Below, one piece after another: positions 39,185 through 49,784 of a stretch of DNA of 64,000 nt. The translations under genes were made by a program, and so were the position numbers. The stretch comes from an uncultured Clostridia bacterium. Lineage in GTDB: Bacteria; Bacillota; Clostridia; Christensenellales; Borkfalkiaceae. The stretch lies in the NCBI GenBank assembly GCA_947623655.1, contig CANQHG010000004.1, forward strand, positions 38,081-102,080, read 5' to 3'. Every line of letters starts with the position of its first letter. Position 1 is the first letter of the stretch. The notes beneath the pieces are model-generated. The model searched no databases, was not told the DNA's origin, and saw nothing but the letters and a program-made list of their open reading frames with translations.

Positions 39185-39862
39185 ATGAACGAAAGATCGG
39201 GCGAAAACAAGCAGGACAAGCCACCGCGCAAAAAGAGCGGATTTCGCTGGTTTTGCTACCGTTTCACAAAACGTACATTCGATATCGTCTCCTCGGGCCT
39301 TGCGCTCATTCTTTTTTCATGGCTTATTCTTCTCATTTTGCTTATCAAATGGCTGGAAGATCGGCACAGCCCCGTTTATGTTTCCGATCGGGTCGGGAAA
39401 GACGGGAAGATCTTTAAATTCCATAAAATCAGGACCATGTGCCCCAATGCCGAAGAAATGAAGCAGAAACTGATCGAGATGGGGCTGAATGAGGCCGATC
39501 CTCCTGCTTTTAAGATGAAAAACGATCCGCGCATCACAAAGGTGGGGAAATTCCTCAGAAAGACAAGTTTAGACGAACTTCCACAGCTGTGGGATATCTT
39601 CCGCGGAAAGATGAGCGTCGTAGGCCCCCGCCCGCCCATTCCGTCCGAGGTTGCACAGTATACAGAAGAGCAGCTCCGCCGTCTCGATGTTAAGGGGGGG
39701 CTGTTGTGTCTTTGGCAGATCCAGAAAAACAGAAATTCCCTTTCTTTCAACGAATGGGTGCGCTTGGATCTTGAATACATCGAAAGGCAGAGCGTTTGGC
39801 TCGACCTGAAGATCATCTTTAAAGGGTTTTTCATGGTGGTCTTCGACAGGAGCGGGGAATAA
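39185..39862 (+). CDS. Undecaprenyl-phosphate sugar phosphotransferase (priming bacterial sugar transferase)
   Basis: KRTFDIVSSGLALILFSWLILLILLIKW; KIRTMCPNAEE; RKTSLDELPQLWDIFRGKMSVVGPRPP. Confidence 0.93.
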   Translation: MNERSGENKQDKPPRKKSGFRWFCYRFTKRTFDIVSSGLALILFSWLILLILLIKWLEDRHSPVYVSDRVGKDGKIFKFHKIRTMCPNAEEMKQKLIEMGLNEADPPAFKMKNDPRITKVGKFLRKTSLDELPQLWDIFRGKMSVVGPRPPIPSEVAQYTEEQLRRLDVKGGLLCLWQIQKNRNSLSFNEWVRLDLEYIERQSVWLDLKIIFKGFFMVVFDRSGE

Positions 39863-39864
39863 CC

Positions 39865-40998
39865 ATGAAAATTCTGCATATCAGCAAATATTATTATCCC
39901 TTTATCGGCGGGGTCGAGCAGGTCGCACGGGACTGCGTGCATGCCATGCGGGGCGAAGACGTCTCCCAGCGCGTGCTGTGTTTTAACCACGAAAAGGGGA
40001 ACGATACGGGCGAAGTAGACGGCGTTCCCGTCGTGCGGGCGGGATGCTTTGCAAAAGTTTCCTCGCAATCTCTCTCTTTCTCCTATAAAAAGTTGTTGAA
40101 GAAAGAGTTCAAAGAATTTGCGCCCGACATCGTTGTCTTTCACTATCCCAATCCGTTTGCGGCGCACTATCTCCTGAAATGTCTGAAAAAGAACCCCGCT
40201 TGCAAGCTCGTTTTGTATTGGCATCTCGATATCACCAAGCAAAAGATTTTAAAACGGCTTTTCGGGGGGCAAAACAGACGGTTGCTCGCCCGCGCGGCAA
40301 AGATCGTCGCCACCAGCCCGAACTATATCGACGGTTCGCCCTATCTTTCCGAAAACAGGGGAAAGTGCGTCGTCATTCCGAACTGCGCCGCCCGTGAAAG
40401 GGTCGAGTGCGGAGAGGAAGCGCTTACGCGCGCAAGAGAACTCAGAGAGATCTTCGGGGGCAGAACGCTTCTCTTTGCGCTCGGCCGCCACGTCCCCTAC
40501 AAGGGCATGGAATATCTCGTGAAGGCAAGTAAATTTCTGCCGAACGGGTATGCTGTCTGTATCGGCGGCGAGGGCCCGCTCACGGAGTCGTTGAAGCGGC
40601 TCGCCGAAGACGATCCGAAGATCACTTTCCTCGGCAGCGTAGACGAAGAGGAGCGCAAGGCATATCTCTCTGCCTGCGACATTTTCTGCTTCCCTTCCGT
40701 CACCAAGAACGAGGCGTTCGGCGTCGCACTGGCCGAGGCGATGATGTTCGGAAAACCTTGCGTCACCTTTACGATCGGGGGCTCGGGCGTCAACTATGTA
40801 TCCGTGAAAGGCGTCACGGGAGAGGAGGCGGAAAACGGCAACGCGGAAGCTTTTGCCGAGGCGATCGAAAAGATCGCTTCCGACGGCGAGCTTTCGACCC
40901 GCTATGCGCTGGCGGCAAAGGAGAGAGCGGAGAGGCTCTTTTCCGAAGAGGCGTACAAAGAAAATATCCATGCGCTCACGGAAGCGCTTGCAGAGTGA
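39865..40998 (+). CDS. Glycosyltransferase family 4
   Basis: MKILHISKYYYPFIGGVEQVARDC; ALGRHVPYKGMEYLVKA; FPSVTKNEAFGVALAEAMMFGKPCV. Confidence 0.92.
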   Translation: MKILHISKYYYPFIGGVEQVARDCVHAMRGEDVSQRVLCFNHEKGNDTGEVDGVPVVRAGCFAKVSSQSLSFSYKKLLKKEFKEFAPDIVVFHYPNPFAAHYLLKCLKKNPACKLVLYWHLDITKQKILKRLFGGQNRRLLARAAKIVATSPNYIDGSPYLSENRGKCVVIPNCAARERVECGEEALTRARELREIFGGRTLLFALGRHVPYKGMEYLVKASKFLPNGYAVCIGGEGPLTESLKRLAEDDPKITFLGSVDEEERKAYLSACDIFCFPSVTKNEAFGVALAEAMMFGKPCVTFTIGGSGVNYVSVKGVTGEEAENGNAEAFAEAIEKIASDGELSTRYALAAKERAERLFSEEAYKENIHALTEALAE

Positions 40999-41013
40999 AC
41001 TGTAAATTTACAT

Positions 41014-42078
41014 ATGAACGTATACGGAATTATTATGGCGGGCGGCGGCGGCACGAGGTTTTGGCCGCTCTCCCGCATTCATACCCCCAAACAACTGCTT
41101 AATCTGAGCGGGAAAGACGTTATGGTCAACGAGGCCGTTGCGCGCCTCTGCCGCATCACAGCGCCCGAAAATATCTACATCGCCACCAATACGGCACAGT
41201 CCGCTTCCATGGAAAAAGCGGTGAAAGGCAGGATCCCGCCCGAAAATATTCTTGCGGAACCGGCCGCACGCAACACGGCCGCCTGTATCGGGTATGCCGC
41301 GGTCGAACTCATCAAAAAGAGGGGAGACGGCGTGATGGTCATAACGCCTTCCGACGCCTATATCCGTGATGACGATGCTTTCGAACAGGTATTGCGAACG
41401 GCCGTGAAAGCGGCGGAAGAGACGGGAAAACTCGTTACGATCGGGATCGATCCCACATTTCCCGCCACGGGCTACGGGTATATCCGATTCAAAAAGTCGG
41501 ACGGGCCCGTGAAAGAAGTTTTAGAGTTTGTGGAGAAGCCCCCCCTCGAAAGAGCGAAAGAATATCTTGCGAGCGGCGACCATGTTTGGAACAGCGGCAT
41601 GTTCGTCTGGAAAATCTCCGCCATTCTGGAGCACTATAAGACGCTTTTGCCCGATCTTTATAATAATCTTGCGGAATTTTCCGAGGCAGTTGGCACCGAC
41701 AAGGAGCAAGACGCCTTAGAGAAGCTATACGGCAGGATAGAGGACATCTCTGTCGACTACGGCGTGATGGAGAAAAGCTACGATATCCTGGTTGTTCCCG
41801 GTGAATTCGGTTGGAGCGACGTCGGCAGTTGGGACATGCTCGGCGTGCTTCACGATCCCGAGGAAAACGGAAACGTCGTCGTGGGCGACGGCGTTCTCGT
41901 TGAATCAAAGAATAATATCGTATTTGCAAAAGATAAAACAGTGGCGCTCGTCGGCGTTTCCGATCTCGTTGTCGTGGAAACGCCCGATGCGGTGCTGGTT
42001 TGCCCGAAAGACAAAGCGCAGGACGTCAAAAAGGCCGTCGACGCGCTCAAGGCAATGGGCAGAGAGGATTTGCTTTGA
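41014..42078 (+). CDS. manC: Mannose-1-phosphate guanylyltransferase
   Basis: IIMAGGGGTRFWPLSRIHTPKQLLNL; FVEKPPLERAKEYL; PGEFGWSDVGSWDML. Confidence 0.93.
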   Translation: MNVYGIIMAGGGGTRFWPLSRIHTPKQLLNLSGKDVMVNEAVARLCRITAPENIYIATNTAQSASMEKAVKGRIPPENILAEPAARNTAACIGYAAVELIKKRGDGVMVITPSDAYIRDDDAFEQVLRTAVKAAEETGKLVTIGIDPTFPATGYGYIRFKKSDGPVKEVLEFVEKPPLERAKEYLASGDHVWNSGMFVWKISAILEHYKTLLPDLYNNLAEFSEAVGTDKEQDALEKLYGRIEDISVDYGVMEKSYDILVVPGEFGWSDVGSWDMLGVLHDPEENGNVVVGDGVLVESKNNIVFAKDKTVALVGVSDLVVVETPDAVLVCPKDKAQDVKKAVDALKAMGREDLL

Positions 42079-43802
42079 TGGATCATCTTGCGGAATATCG
42101 CCGATGGCTTACCGACAGCGTTTTCGATGAGGACACGAAAAACGAATTGAAGGCACTCACCGACGAAAAAGAAATCGAAGACAGGTTTTATAAAACGTTG
42201 GCCTTCGGCACCGGCGGGCTACGCGGCGTCGTGGGCGCAGGCACTAACCGCATGAATCTCTACACGGTGGGGCGTGCGACGCAGGGGCTTGCAGACTATA
42301 TCAATGCGCAAACGGAAAAAGGTAGCGTAGCCATTGCCTACGATTCGAGGCGTATGTCGGAAGAATTTGCTCTTTCTTCGGCATGTATTCTGGCGGCCAA
42401 CGGCATCAGGGCCTATCTTTTCGATGCGCTTCGTCCGACGCCCGAGCTCTCTTTCGCGGTAAGATATTTGCACGCGACGGCGGGCATCGTCATCACGGCG
42501 AGCCACAATCCCCCCGCATACAACGGCTATAAAGTCTATTGGTCGGACGGCGGACAGATCGTCCCCCCGCACGACAAAAATATTATTGCTTGCGTCAATA
42601 AGGTGGATTATAAAGATATCCGCCGTATCGGGAAAGAGGAGGCGGTCGGCAGAGGACTGCTGAAACCGATCGGGGAAGAGACGGACAGAGCTTATCTCGA
42701 CGCGCTCAAGAGTCTTTCGCTTTCGCCTGAAGCAGTCGCGCGGCAGGGGAAAAGACTCAAGATCGTATATACGCCTCTGCACGGCACGGGGAATGTACCT
42801 GTGCGTAGAATCTTGCAAGAGACGGGGTTCGAAAATGTGTTTGTCGTCCCCGAGCAGGAGTTTCCCGATCCGAATTTTTCGACGCTCGCCTATCCCAATC
42901 CCGAGGATCCCAAGGCCTTTGAATTTGCGCTTGCTCTCGCAAAGAAAGTCGATGCCGATCTTGTGCTCGCCACCGACCCCGACGCAGATCGTCTCGGCGT
43001 CTATGCAAAGGATAAAAACGGCACCTATGTGCGTTTTTCAGGCAATATGAGCGGATTGCTCATCGCAGAATATGTCTTGTCCCTCCGCAGAGAAAAGTGC
43101 CTTTTGCCCAAGAAGGGAGACGGCGCGCTCGTCACCACGATCGTCTCTTCCAAAATGGCATACCCCATTGCGGAAGAATATGGGCTCAAAGTCATCGAAA
43201 CGCTCACAGGGTTTAAATACATAGGAGAACAGATCGACCTCTTTGAGCGCGCGCGTGGGAAAAACGGCGGCAAGACGGACGGAGAGGCGGGCGCGTTTGC
43301 ATATGAATTCGGCTTCGAGGAGAGCTATGGTTGCCTCGCGGGCACATATGCAAGGGATAAAGACGCTGTGGCGGCCGTCATGTTGCTCGCTGAAGCGGCA
43401 GCATACTACGCTGAAAAAGGCCTTACACTTCCCGGGCAGATGGAGCGCATGTACCAAAAATACGGCTACTACACGGAAGATCTCTATACGGAGACGGCTG
43501 CGGGCGCCGCGGGCGCGGAACGGATCGGACAGGCAATGCAGGCCATGCGGAAAGATCCGCCCGCTTTTCTCGGCGGGAACCGCGTGATTGCTTTCACGGA
43601 TTATCTGAATGAAGAGCGGGGACTCCCGAAGAGCGACGTCCTCCGTTTTACGTTTGAGCGCGGCTGGTGTTGCGTCCGTCCGTCGGGTACGGAACCGAAG
43701 ATCAAGTTTTACATCGGTGTAAACGGCGAGCGCACGGATGCGGAAGAGCGCATCGGCGCGGTGAGACAAGATCTGCTGCGCTTGACGGGTTTTGAGGTTT
43801 AA
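42078..43802 (+). CDS. Phosphoglucomutase/phosphomannomutase
   Basis: FGTGGLRGVVGAGTNRMN; ITASHNPPAYNGYKVYW; DPDADRLG; RPSGTEPKIKFYI. Confidence 0.93.
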   Translation: MDHLAEYRRWLTDSVFDEDTKNELKALTDEKEIEDRFYKTLAFGTGGLRGVVGAGTNRMNLYTVGRATQGLADYINAQTEKGSVAIAYDSRRMSEEFALSSACILAANGIRAYLFDALRPTPELSFAVRYLHATAGIVITASHNPPAYNGYKVYWSDGGQIVPPHDKNIIACVNKVDYKDIRRIGKEEAVGRGLLKPIGEETDRAYLDALKSLSLSPEAVARQGKRLKIVYTPLHGTGNVPVRRILQETGFENVFVVPEQEFPDPNFSTLAYPNPEDPKAFEFALALAKKVDADLVLATDPDADRLGVYAKDKNGTYVRFSGNMSGLLIAEYVLSLRREKCLLPKKGDGALVTTIVSSKMAYPIAEEYGLKVIETLTGFKYIGEQIDLFERARGKNGGKTDGEAGAFAYEFGFEESYGCLAGTYARDKDAVAAVMLLAEAAAYYAEKGLTLPGQMERMYQKYGYYTEDLYTETAAGAAGAERIGQAMQAMRKDPPAFLGGNRVIAFTDYLNEERGLPKSDVLRFTFERGWCCVRPSGTEPKIKFYIGVNGERTDAEERIGAVRQDLLRLTGFEV

Positions 43803-43810
43803 AAAATACT

Positions 43811-44758
43811 ATGATTCGTCTTAAATCTATCTATAAGACAATGTTATGGGGCGGACTCAGGATCCGCGATTTTCTCCATAAGGACACGGGAGAACTCACA
43901 AAAGTTGCGGAGAGCTGGGAGGTTTCCACTCACCCGAGCGGCGAATGTCTGATCGCAAGCGGGGAATATGAGGGGAAGACCCTTTCGGAGTACTACGACG
44001 CTGTAGGTTGGGATCAGGCGGGCAGATATGCCATGAAACGCAAACGGCTGCCGATCATGGTCAAATATATCGACGCACGCGAAAATCTCTCCATTCAGGT
44101 CCATCCCGGCGAAAGGTATGCGAGAAAGCATGAGAACGACGGCGGAAAGAACGAGATGTGGTACATTCTCGACGCCGAGGAGACGGCATTTATCTATCTC
44201 GGCTTCAACCGCGACGTCACCAAGCAGGAAGTCCGCACTTCCATCAAAAACGGAACGATCGAAGGGCTTCTCAATAAAATTCCCGTCAAAAAGGGACAAG
44301 TCTTCTATATCCCCGCCGGCACGGTGCATGCCATCGGGGCGGGTTGCCTTATTTGCGAGATCCAACAGACGTCGGACGCAACTTACCGCCTCTACGACTA
44401 CGGCCGGATCGACGACAACGGCAAGCCCCGCCAACTCCATGTAAAAAGGGGATTGGAAGTTCTCAATCTGAAACGTACGCCTGTCCCGATGGTCAGAAGT
44501 ATTTCATCCATTAACCGTAAGGCAAAAAAAATGCTCGGCGTGATCGGGCATTTGACGGTCACGGAATACAACGCTTCGGGCGAGTTCACCTATTGGTGTC
44601 CCGACGCGCAGTTTGGCGTTGCGCTCGTGCTTGACGGCGAGGGCAAGATGAAGAGCGAAGAGGGCGTGACGCGCGTTGAACAGGGAGAGAGCTGGCTTCT
44701 CACTTCCCGTCACTACACCATTAAAGGCAAATGCCGCGTGGTGTGTATCAGCTATTGA
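43811..44758 (+). CDS. manA: Class I mannose-6-phosphate isomerase
   Basis: LWGGLRIRDFLHKDTG; LSIQVHPGERYARKHENDGGKNEMWYIL; FYIPAGTVHAIGAG. Confidence 0.92.
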   Translation: MIRLKSIYKTMLWGGLRIRDFLHKDTGELTKVAESWEVSTHPSGECLIASGEYEGKTLSEYYDAVGWDQAGRYAMKRKRLPIMVKYIDARENLSIQVHPGERYARKHENDGGKNEMWYILDAEETAFIYLGFNRDVTKQEVRTSIKNGTIEGLLNKIPVKKGQVFYIPAGTVHAIGAGCLICEIQQTSDATYRLYDYGRIDDNGKPRQLHVKRGLEVLNLKRTPVPMVRSISSINRKAKKMLGVIGHLTVTEYNASGEFTYWCPDAQFGVALVLDGEGKMKSEEGVTRVEQGESWLLTSRHYTIKGKCRVVCISY

Positions 44759-44781
44759 TTTTGAATAAAGACGGGGAAAAC

Positions 44782-46020
44782 ATGACTGTTATCATCGTTT
44801 CGGATTTTGCCAACATCAATGGCGGCGCTGCCAAAGTCGCCATTGAAACCGCTCGCGGCCTTGCGCAAGCGGGACAAAACGTTATTTTCTTTGCAGGTTG
44901 CGGAAAGCCATCGGAGATGTTGTCGCACGAAAATATTCGCGTAATTGCGCTTGGAATGCCGGAACTTGCGCGGGGAAATAAGCTAAAGATGTTTTTTCAG
45001 GGGATCAAGAATCGGCGGTCAGAGATAGAATTCGGAAAACTTCTCGATACCGTTGATCCCGATGAAACTATTGTGCATATACATTCTTGGGTGAAAGTGC
45101 TTTCCCCAACGATTTTCCGTGCCCTGAAAAGACGTCATATGCCGTTTATCATTACGGCTCACGACTATTTTCTTACATGTCCTAACGGAGGATTTTTTCA
45201 TTATAAACATAACGAGATCTGCACGCTCAAGCGGGGTTTTCGTTGTTTTTGTACGAACTGCGACTCGCGTAGCTATCCCATTAAATTATGGCGCATTTTG
45301 CGTGACAGATTCCAAAGAAAATGCCTTAAGAACTGTGATTTTTCTCTTATCGTTATTTCCGATTTGATGAAACGTGTCCTTGGCAATGAAGCGAAAAGGG
45401 TCTATTTGTTGAAAAATCCTATCGATTTTAACGAATCCCGAACAATATCCGATAATTATGAGGATGCGTTTGCATTTGTCGGGAGGCTTTCACGGGAAAA
45501 AGGCATAGAAACGTACTGTGAAGCGCTGAGGATGACAGGATATCGCGGTTATATCGTCGGTGACGGACCCATCGCTTCGGATCTTCGTACGCGCTACTGC
45601 GGCAAAAATTTGGTTTTTACAGGTTGGAAGAACCGTGACGAAGTGAAAGCCGTATATAGCTCTGTGCGTTGTTTGGTGTTCCCGTCCGTATGGTATGAGG
45701 GGGCGCCGCTTACGATACCTGAAGCGCAGTCTTACGGCGTACCGTGCCTTGTTTCGGACGCGTGCTCTGCGGCAGAAGATATCGTCGACGGTGTTAACGG
45801 ATATGTGTTTCCCTCAAAAGACGCGGAGGCGCTTTCAGAGCATATGAAACGGATAATGCAATTTGATCGTAACGAGATAGACAAATTGCGTAAATCCACA
45901 TTTGATCGTTGCATGGCTGATAATTTAACTCTTCAAACACATATAGAGAAACTGATAGGGATCTATGACAAGGAGAAACAGAGCAATTATGAAGAACAGA
46001 GCGAACATGAAAGTAGATAA
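44782..46020 (+). CDS. Glycosyltransferase family 4
   Basis: MTVIIVSDFANINGGAAKVAIETARGLAQAG; AFVGRLSREKGIETYCEAL; WYEGAPLTIPEAQSYGVPCLVSD. Confidence 0.9.
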   Translation: MTVIIVSDFANINGGAAKVAIETARGLAQAGQNVIFFAGCGKPSEMLSHENIRVIALGMPELARGNKLKMFFQGIKNRRSEIEFGKLLDTVDPDETIVHIHSWVKVLSPTIFRALKRRHMPFIITAHDYFLTCPNGGFFHYKHNEICTLKRGFRCFCTNCDSRSYPIKLWRILRDRFQRKCLKNCDFSLIVISDLMKRVLGNEAKRVYLLKNPIDFNESRTISDNYEDAFAFVGRLSREKGIETYCEALRMTGYRGYIVGDGPIASDLRTRYCGKNLVFTGWKNRDEVKAVYSSVRCLVFPSVWYEGAPLTIPEAQSYGVPCLVSDACSAAEDIVDGVNGYVFPSKDAEALSEHMKRIMQFDRNEIDKLRKSTFDRCMADNLTLQTHIEKLIGIYDKEKQSNYEEQSEHESR

Positions 46021-47266
46021 TACGGTCAGTTTGCTTTTATGGTTGCTGTCCGTGCTTTTGATGTTACTCGGGCTGTTCGGGGTCGAGATGGCTTATTTTC
46101 TTGCTGTGTCTCTTTGTGCGTTTGCAATTTTGATCAAGGCGCGGATTTCCTATTTTTCCATTAAAACCATCGTACTCTATTATGTTTCTATTCCCGTAAT
46201 GGCAAAATACTTTTTCGGTTATTCCGTGGGGATTTTGTCGTCTACGAGCATCCCGCTTTATTATTCTGTTATGATGGGGATGCTGTATGTTTATTTCAGC
46301 ATAAATTTGTTTTTACTGATAAAGACGCGCATTCTTGCACTTGAGACGAAGATCATTAGAAACGGGTTCCATATCCCTACGGAATTTGTATATCTGTTCA
46401 GCATTTTAGCAATGATATGCATTATAATACAATTTCCCTATTTCAGGGACTTTTCGGGGAAAGAAGGCATGCAGACCCCGTTGCTCCCTGGCAGTGCTTG
46501 GAATGCCGTATCTCTTGTTTGTTTGATTTTTTGTCTGCCGTATATCGAAAAAAAATGGATCGTAAGAATAGCCTATTTGTTTGTTGTCCTTTGGTGCTTT
46601 CTGCATTTTGAGCGCGTTGACGCTCTCGGGATCCTGATACTTGTTCTGTTCTATTTTATGAAAAAATACCGCTTGTCTACCAAGTGGTATGTCGCGATCG
46701 GTGTTGCACTTCTTGCAATCTTGCTTGCGCTTGCCTATATCGGGAACTACCGCGCGGGCGGAACGGAGCAATCGATCTTTATGCAACTTTTGGTACAAAC
46801 TACCGCAAGCGACATATCTTATCTCTACAATATCGGGTTCCAATATATCGAAGATTACGGATTTTTGTTCGGGCGTTCGCTTTTGTCCTATTTTACGGAA
46901 CTGGTTCCCGGACTTTCAAGCCATTACGATATTTCCTCGATTTTATTTGACGCATACGGTCATCCCGGCGGACAATTTTTATTGAGCGAGCCGTTGATGA
47001 ATTTCGGAATGGTCGGCTTGCTGCTTTTTGCCTTTGCGGAATTCGGAGCTATCTATTTTGTCTTGAAAAAATGCAAAGGGGTCGGCTTCCTGTATTATGC
47101 ACTTTTGGTCGCGTCCCTTTTCCGCTATTGCTGGTATGGAATACATTACATCGAAACGGCATGCGTGTTTATTATACCGATTTTATATGTTGTGACGAAA
47201 TATGTGCGGTTCCGAGAACCCCGTGCGCATTGCGCAGAACATCTGAAGGGGAGAGAAAAATGTTAA
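45989..47266 (+). CDS. Polytopic O-antigen polymerase (Wzy)-like protein
   Basis: Many TM segments; located between GT genes. Start uncertain (45965, 45989 or 46007). Confidence 0.65.
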   Translation: MKNRANMKVDNTVSLLLWLLSVLLMLLGLFGVEMAYFLAVSLCAFAILIKARISYFSIKTIVLYYVSIPVMAKYFFGYSVGILSSTSIPLYYSVMMGMLYVYFSINLFLLIKTRILALETKIIRNGFHIPTEFVYLFSILAMICIIIQFPYFRDFSGKEGMQTPLLPGSAWNAVSLVCLIFCLPYIEKKWIVRIAYLFVVLWCFLHFERVDALGILILVLFYFMKKYRLSTKWYVAIGVALLAILLALAYIGNYRAGGTEQSIFMQLLVQTTASDISYLYNIGFQYIEDYGFLFGRSLLSYFTELVPGLSSHYDISSILFDAYGHPGGQFLLSEPLMNFGMVGLLLFAFAEFGAIYFVLKKCKGVGFLYYALLVASLFRYCWYGIHYIETACVFIIPILYVVTKYVRFREPRAHCAEHLKGREKC

Positions 47267-47991
47267 AACTTTTTGTTGTGACACACAAGACTGTAGGCGC
47301 GATCCCTGCGGACAGAACGTTGATCGGCGTGGGGAGTGGCGAAATTGACAATGTCGATTTGCGTGATTCCGGCGGAGAGTCAATTTCGGAGAAAAATGCG
47401 AACTTCTGTGAACTGACCGCACTCTATTGGATATGGAAAAACGATTTTTCCGGAATGGTCGGATTGGAGCATTATCGTAGATTCTTTTGTAAAAAAACAC
47501 TGTTTGTCGCAAGACCGTTGTCGGTTTCTGCAATTGAGAAGAAATTAAAAAAATCAGATGTCTTGTTGCCGAGAAAATTGATCATGCGCGAAACGGTGTA
47601 CGAGCAATATAGTAACGGACATTTAATCTCCGATTTGGAGCTGTGTCGGAGTATTATCGACGAAAAGTATCCCGACTATCTTTCGTCCTTTGATAAAACC
47701 ATGAAGTGCAAACGAGCATACATGTATAACATGTTTGTGATGCGGCGCGAATTGCTCTGCGATTATGCGGAGTGGTTATTCTCCATCCTATTTGAAGCGG
47801 AGAAGCGGATAGACCTGACAGGGAGAGACCCATATCAACTTCGCGTGTTCGGTTTTTTGTCTGAACGATTATTTCAGGTATGGATTACCCATCACAAATT
47901 GAAAGTCAAGTGTGCACCTGTCTACAACATCGGAGAAAGGGTTTTTGTGCGAAACTGCAAATATTTGGCAAAAAAAATTCTGTTAAAATAA
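47260..47991 (+). CDS. DUF4422-type glycosyltransferase
   Basis: MLKLFVVTHKTVGAIP...ISEKNANFCELTALYWIWKNDFSGMVGLEHYRRFF, typical of DUF4422 capsular proteins. Confidence 0.85.
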   Translation: MLKLFVVTHKTVGAIPADRTLIGVGSGEIDNVDLRDSGGESISEKNANFCELTALYWIWKNDFSGMVGLEHYRRFFCKKTLFVARPLSVSAIEKKLKKSDVLLPRKLIMRETVYEQYSNGHLISDLELCRSIIDEKYPDYLSSFDKTMKCKRAYMYNMFVMRRELLCDYAEWLFSILFEAEKRIDLTGRDPYQLRVFGFLSERLFQVWITHHKLKVKCAPVYNIGERVFVRNCKYLAKKILLK

Positions 47992-48035
47992 ATCATCGAA
48001 GTACAATGCCAAAATTTTCGGAGTAAAAATCAACC

Positions 48036-48986
48036 ATGGAACAACTTACGATCGTGATTCCGACGTATAATCGCCCGGAAAACATAAAAAGAATTCTGTC
48101 CGAGCTTTCAAAGACATGGGCAGAGTACAGTTTCACTGTCTGGATCTTCGACAGCGGAACCAATGATGAAACAGAGAACGTGGTAAAGGAATATGCCGCG
48201 CCGTGCCTTCATTACCGTCGGGTCGATCCCTCCATGGACATCGACGAAAAGACACTCCTCGCCGTTCAAGAAGCGACGGGGCAGTATGTTTTGCTCTGCG
48301 GCGATCGGTATTGCCCGAGGATTCGGGAAATTTTTGAAACGATCGATTTCGAGCGGGAAAGCGCCGAGATCATCGCACTGTATGATTCCCGATGGGAGCC
48401 TCAAAAAAAATATTGCGAAAACTTGACACATGCCGATTATCATACCAAAGAGGATTTTTTTCGCGACCATTATTGGCAGTTGATTTTGTACGGAGGATCG
48501 ATCTGTCGTCGCTCTCTCTTTGACGGAATGGACTTGAATGGCTTGGTGAAGAGCTTCAATAAGACCGGGTTCATCTATCCCTCAACGCTTGCGATCCAAA
48601 GCAAAGGCAACTTGTTTTCATGGAGATGCGGCGAATTTCTCGAAGTTGCGCCTGTCGATTCACAGTGGGTGAAAAATAAGTCGGCGATCCGCATTTGGTG
48701 TTATCAATTTTGCCTTGTGCTCGACCGGTTGAAATCTGTTTTGGGGGAGTCTGTCTGCGAAGAAATCATTGCCACGACGGGGAAGCGGACAGAAATGTTG
48801 ACGCCGAGAAATCTTGCACGATACAAGGCAAACGGAAACTTTACGCTTTCAATCTATCGGAAGTATCGGAAGAGCATTTTTCGTACCTGTGCGTGCTCCA
48901 AGGCATACCTCAGACTATTGGCATATTCACCGACCTTTCTCTTTGCCTTTTTAAGATGGTTGCGGCATCCAAGAAAGAAAAAATAA
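48036..48986 (+). CDS. Glycosyltransferase family 2
   Basis: MEQLTIVIPTYNRPENIKRILSELSKTW; LLCGDRYCPR in place of the DDD motif region. Confidence 0.85.
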   Translation: MEQLTIVIPTYNRPENIKRILSELSKTWAEYSFTVWIFDSGTNDETENVVKEYAAPCLHYRRVDPSMDIDEKTLLAVQEATGQYVLLCGDRYCPRIREIFETIDFERESAEIIALYDSRWEPQKKYCENLTHADYHTKEDFFRDHYWQLILYGGSICRRSLFDGMDLNGLVKSFNKTGFIYPSTLAIQSKGNLFSWRCGEFLEVAPVDSQWVKNKSAIRIWCYQFCLVLDRLKSVLGESVCEEIIATTGKRTEMLTPRNLARYKANGNFTLSIYRKYRKSIFRTCACSKAYLRLLAYSPTFLFAFLRWLRHPRKKK

Positions 48987-49000
48987 CGGAGAAACGATCC

Positions 49001-49783
49001 ATGAAAGTTGTACTTTTGGCGGGGGGATTCGGGACCCGCATATCGGAAGAGTCTCAATATAAGCCCAAACCCATGATCGAGATCGGCGGCAAGCCCATCC
49101 TTTGGCACATCATGAAGGAGTATTCCTATTACGGATTCAATGATTTCATCATCTGCGCGGGCTACAAGCAGCATGTCATCAAAGAATGGTTTGCCGATTA
49201 CTTTTTGCACAACAGCGATATTACATTCGACTTTACAAAGGGCACAAACGACATGATCATTCATAACCAGACGTGCGAACCGTGGAGAGTGACCGTCGTG
49301 GACACGGGCCTGCATACGATGACGGGCGGCAGGATCAAGCGTGTGCGTCCCTACATCGGCGATGAGACCTTTATGATGACTTACGGCGACGGCGTTTGCG
49401 ACGTCGACATCTCTGAGCTCGTGAAATTTCACCGTTCTCATGGCAAGATCGCGACGCTCACTGCCGTGCAGCTCGAGCAGCAGAAAGGAGTGCTTGATAT
49501 CGGCGGCGACAATGCAGTGAAAGCGTTCCGCGAAAAGAGCATCACCGACGGCTCGCTCATCAATGCGGGCTACATGGTGTTGGAGCCTGAAGTTTTCGAC
49601 TATATTGAGGGCGATGGCACCGTGTTCGAGCGTGAACCGATGGAAAACCTCGTGAAAGACGGTCAGCTCATGTCTTACCGTCACAAGGGGTATTGGCAGT
49701 GTATGGATACCAAACGCGAGATGGATCTTCTCGAGCATCTTCTCGAGACCGACAACGCACCGTGGAAGAAGTGGAAAGATTGA
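49001..49783 (+). CDS. rfbF: Glucose-1-phosphate cytidylyltransferase
   Basis: MKVVLLAGGFGTRISEESQYKPKPMIEIGGKPILWHIMKEYSYYGFNDFIICAGYKQHVIKEWFADYF. Confidence 0.95.
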   Translation: MKVVLLAGGFGTRISEESQYKPKPMIEIGGKPILWHIMKEYSYYGFNDFIICAGYKQHVIKEWFADYFLHNSDITFDFTKGTNDMIIHNQTCEPWRVTVVDTGLHTMTGGRIKRVRPYIGDETFMMTYGDGVCDVDISELVKFHRSHGKIATLTAVQLEQQKGVLDIGGDNAVKAFREKSITDGSLINAGYMVLEPEVFDYIEGDGTVFEREPMENLVKDGQLMSYRHKGYWQCMDTKREMDLLEHLLETDNAPWKKWKD

Positions 49784-49784
49784 T

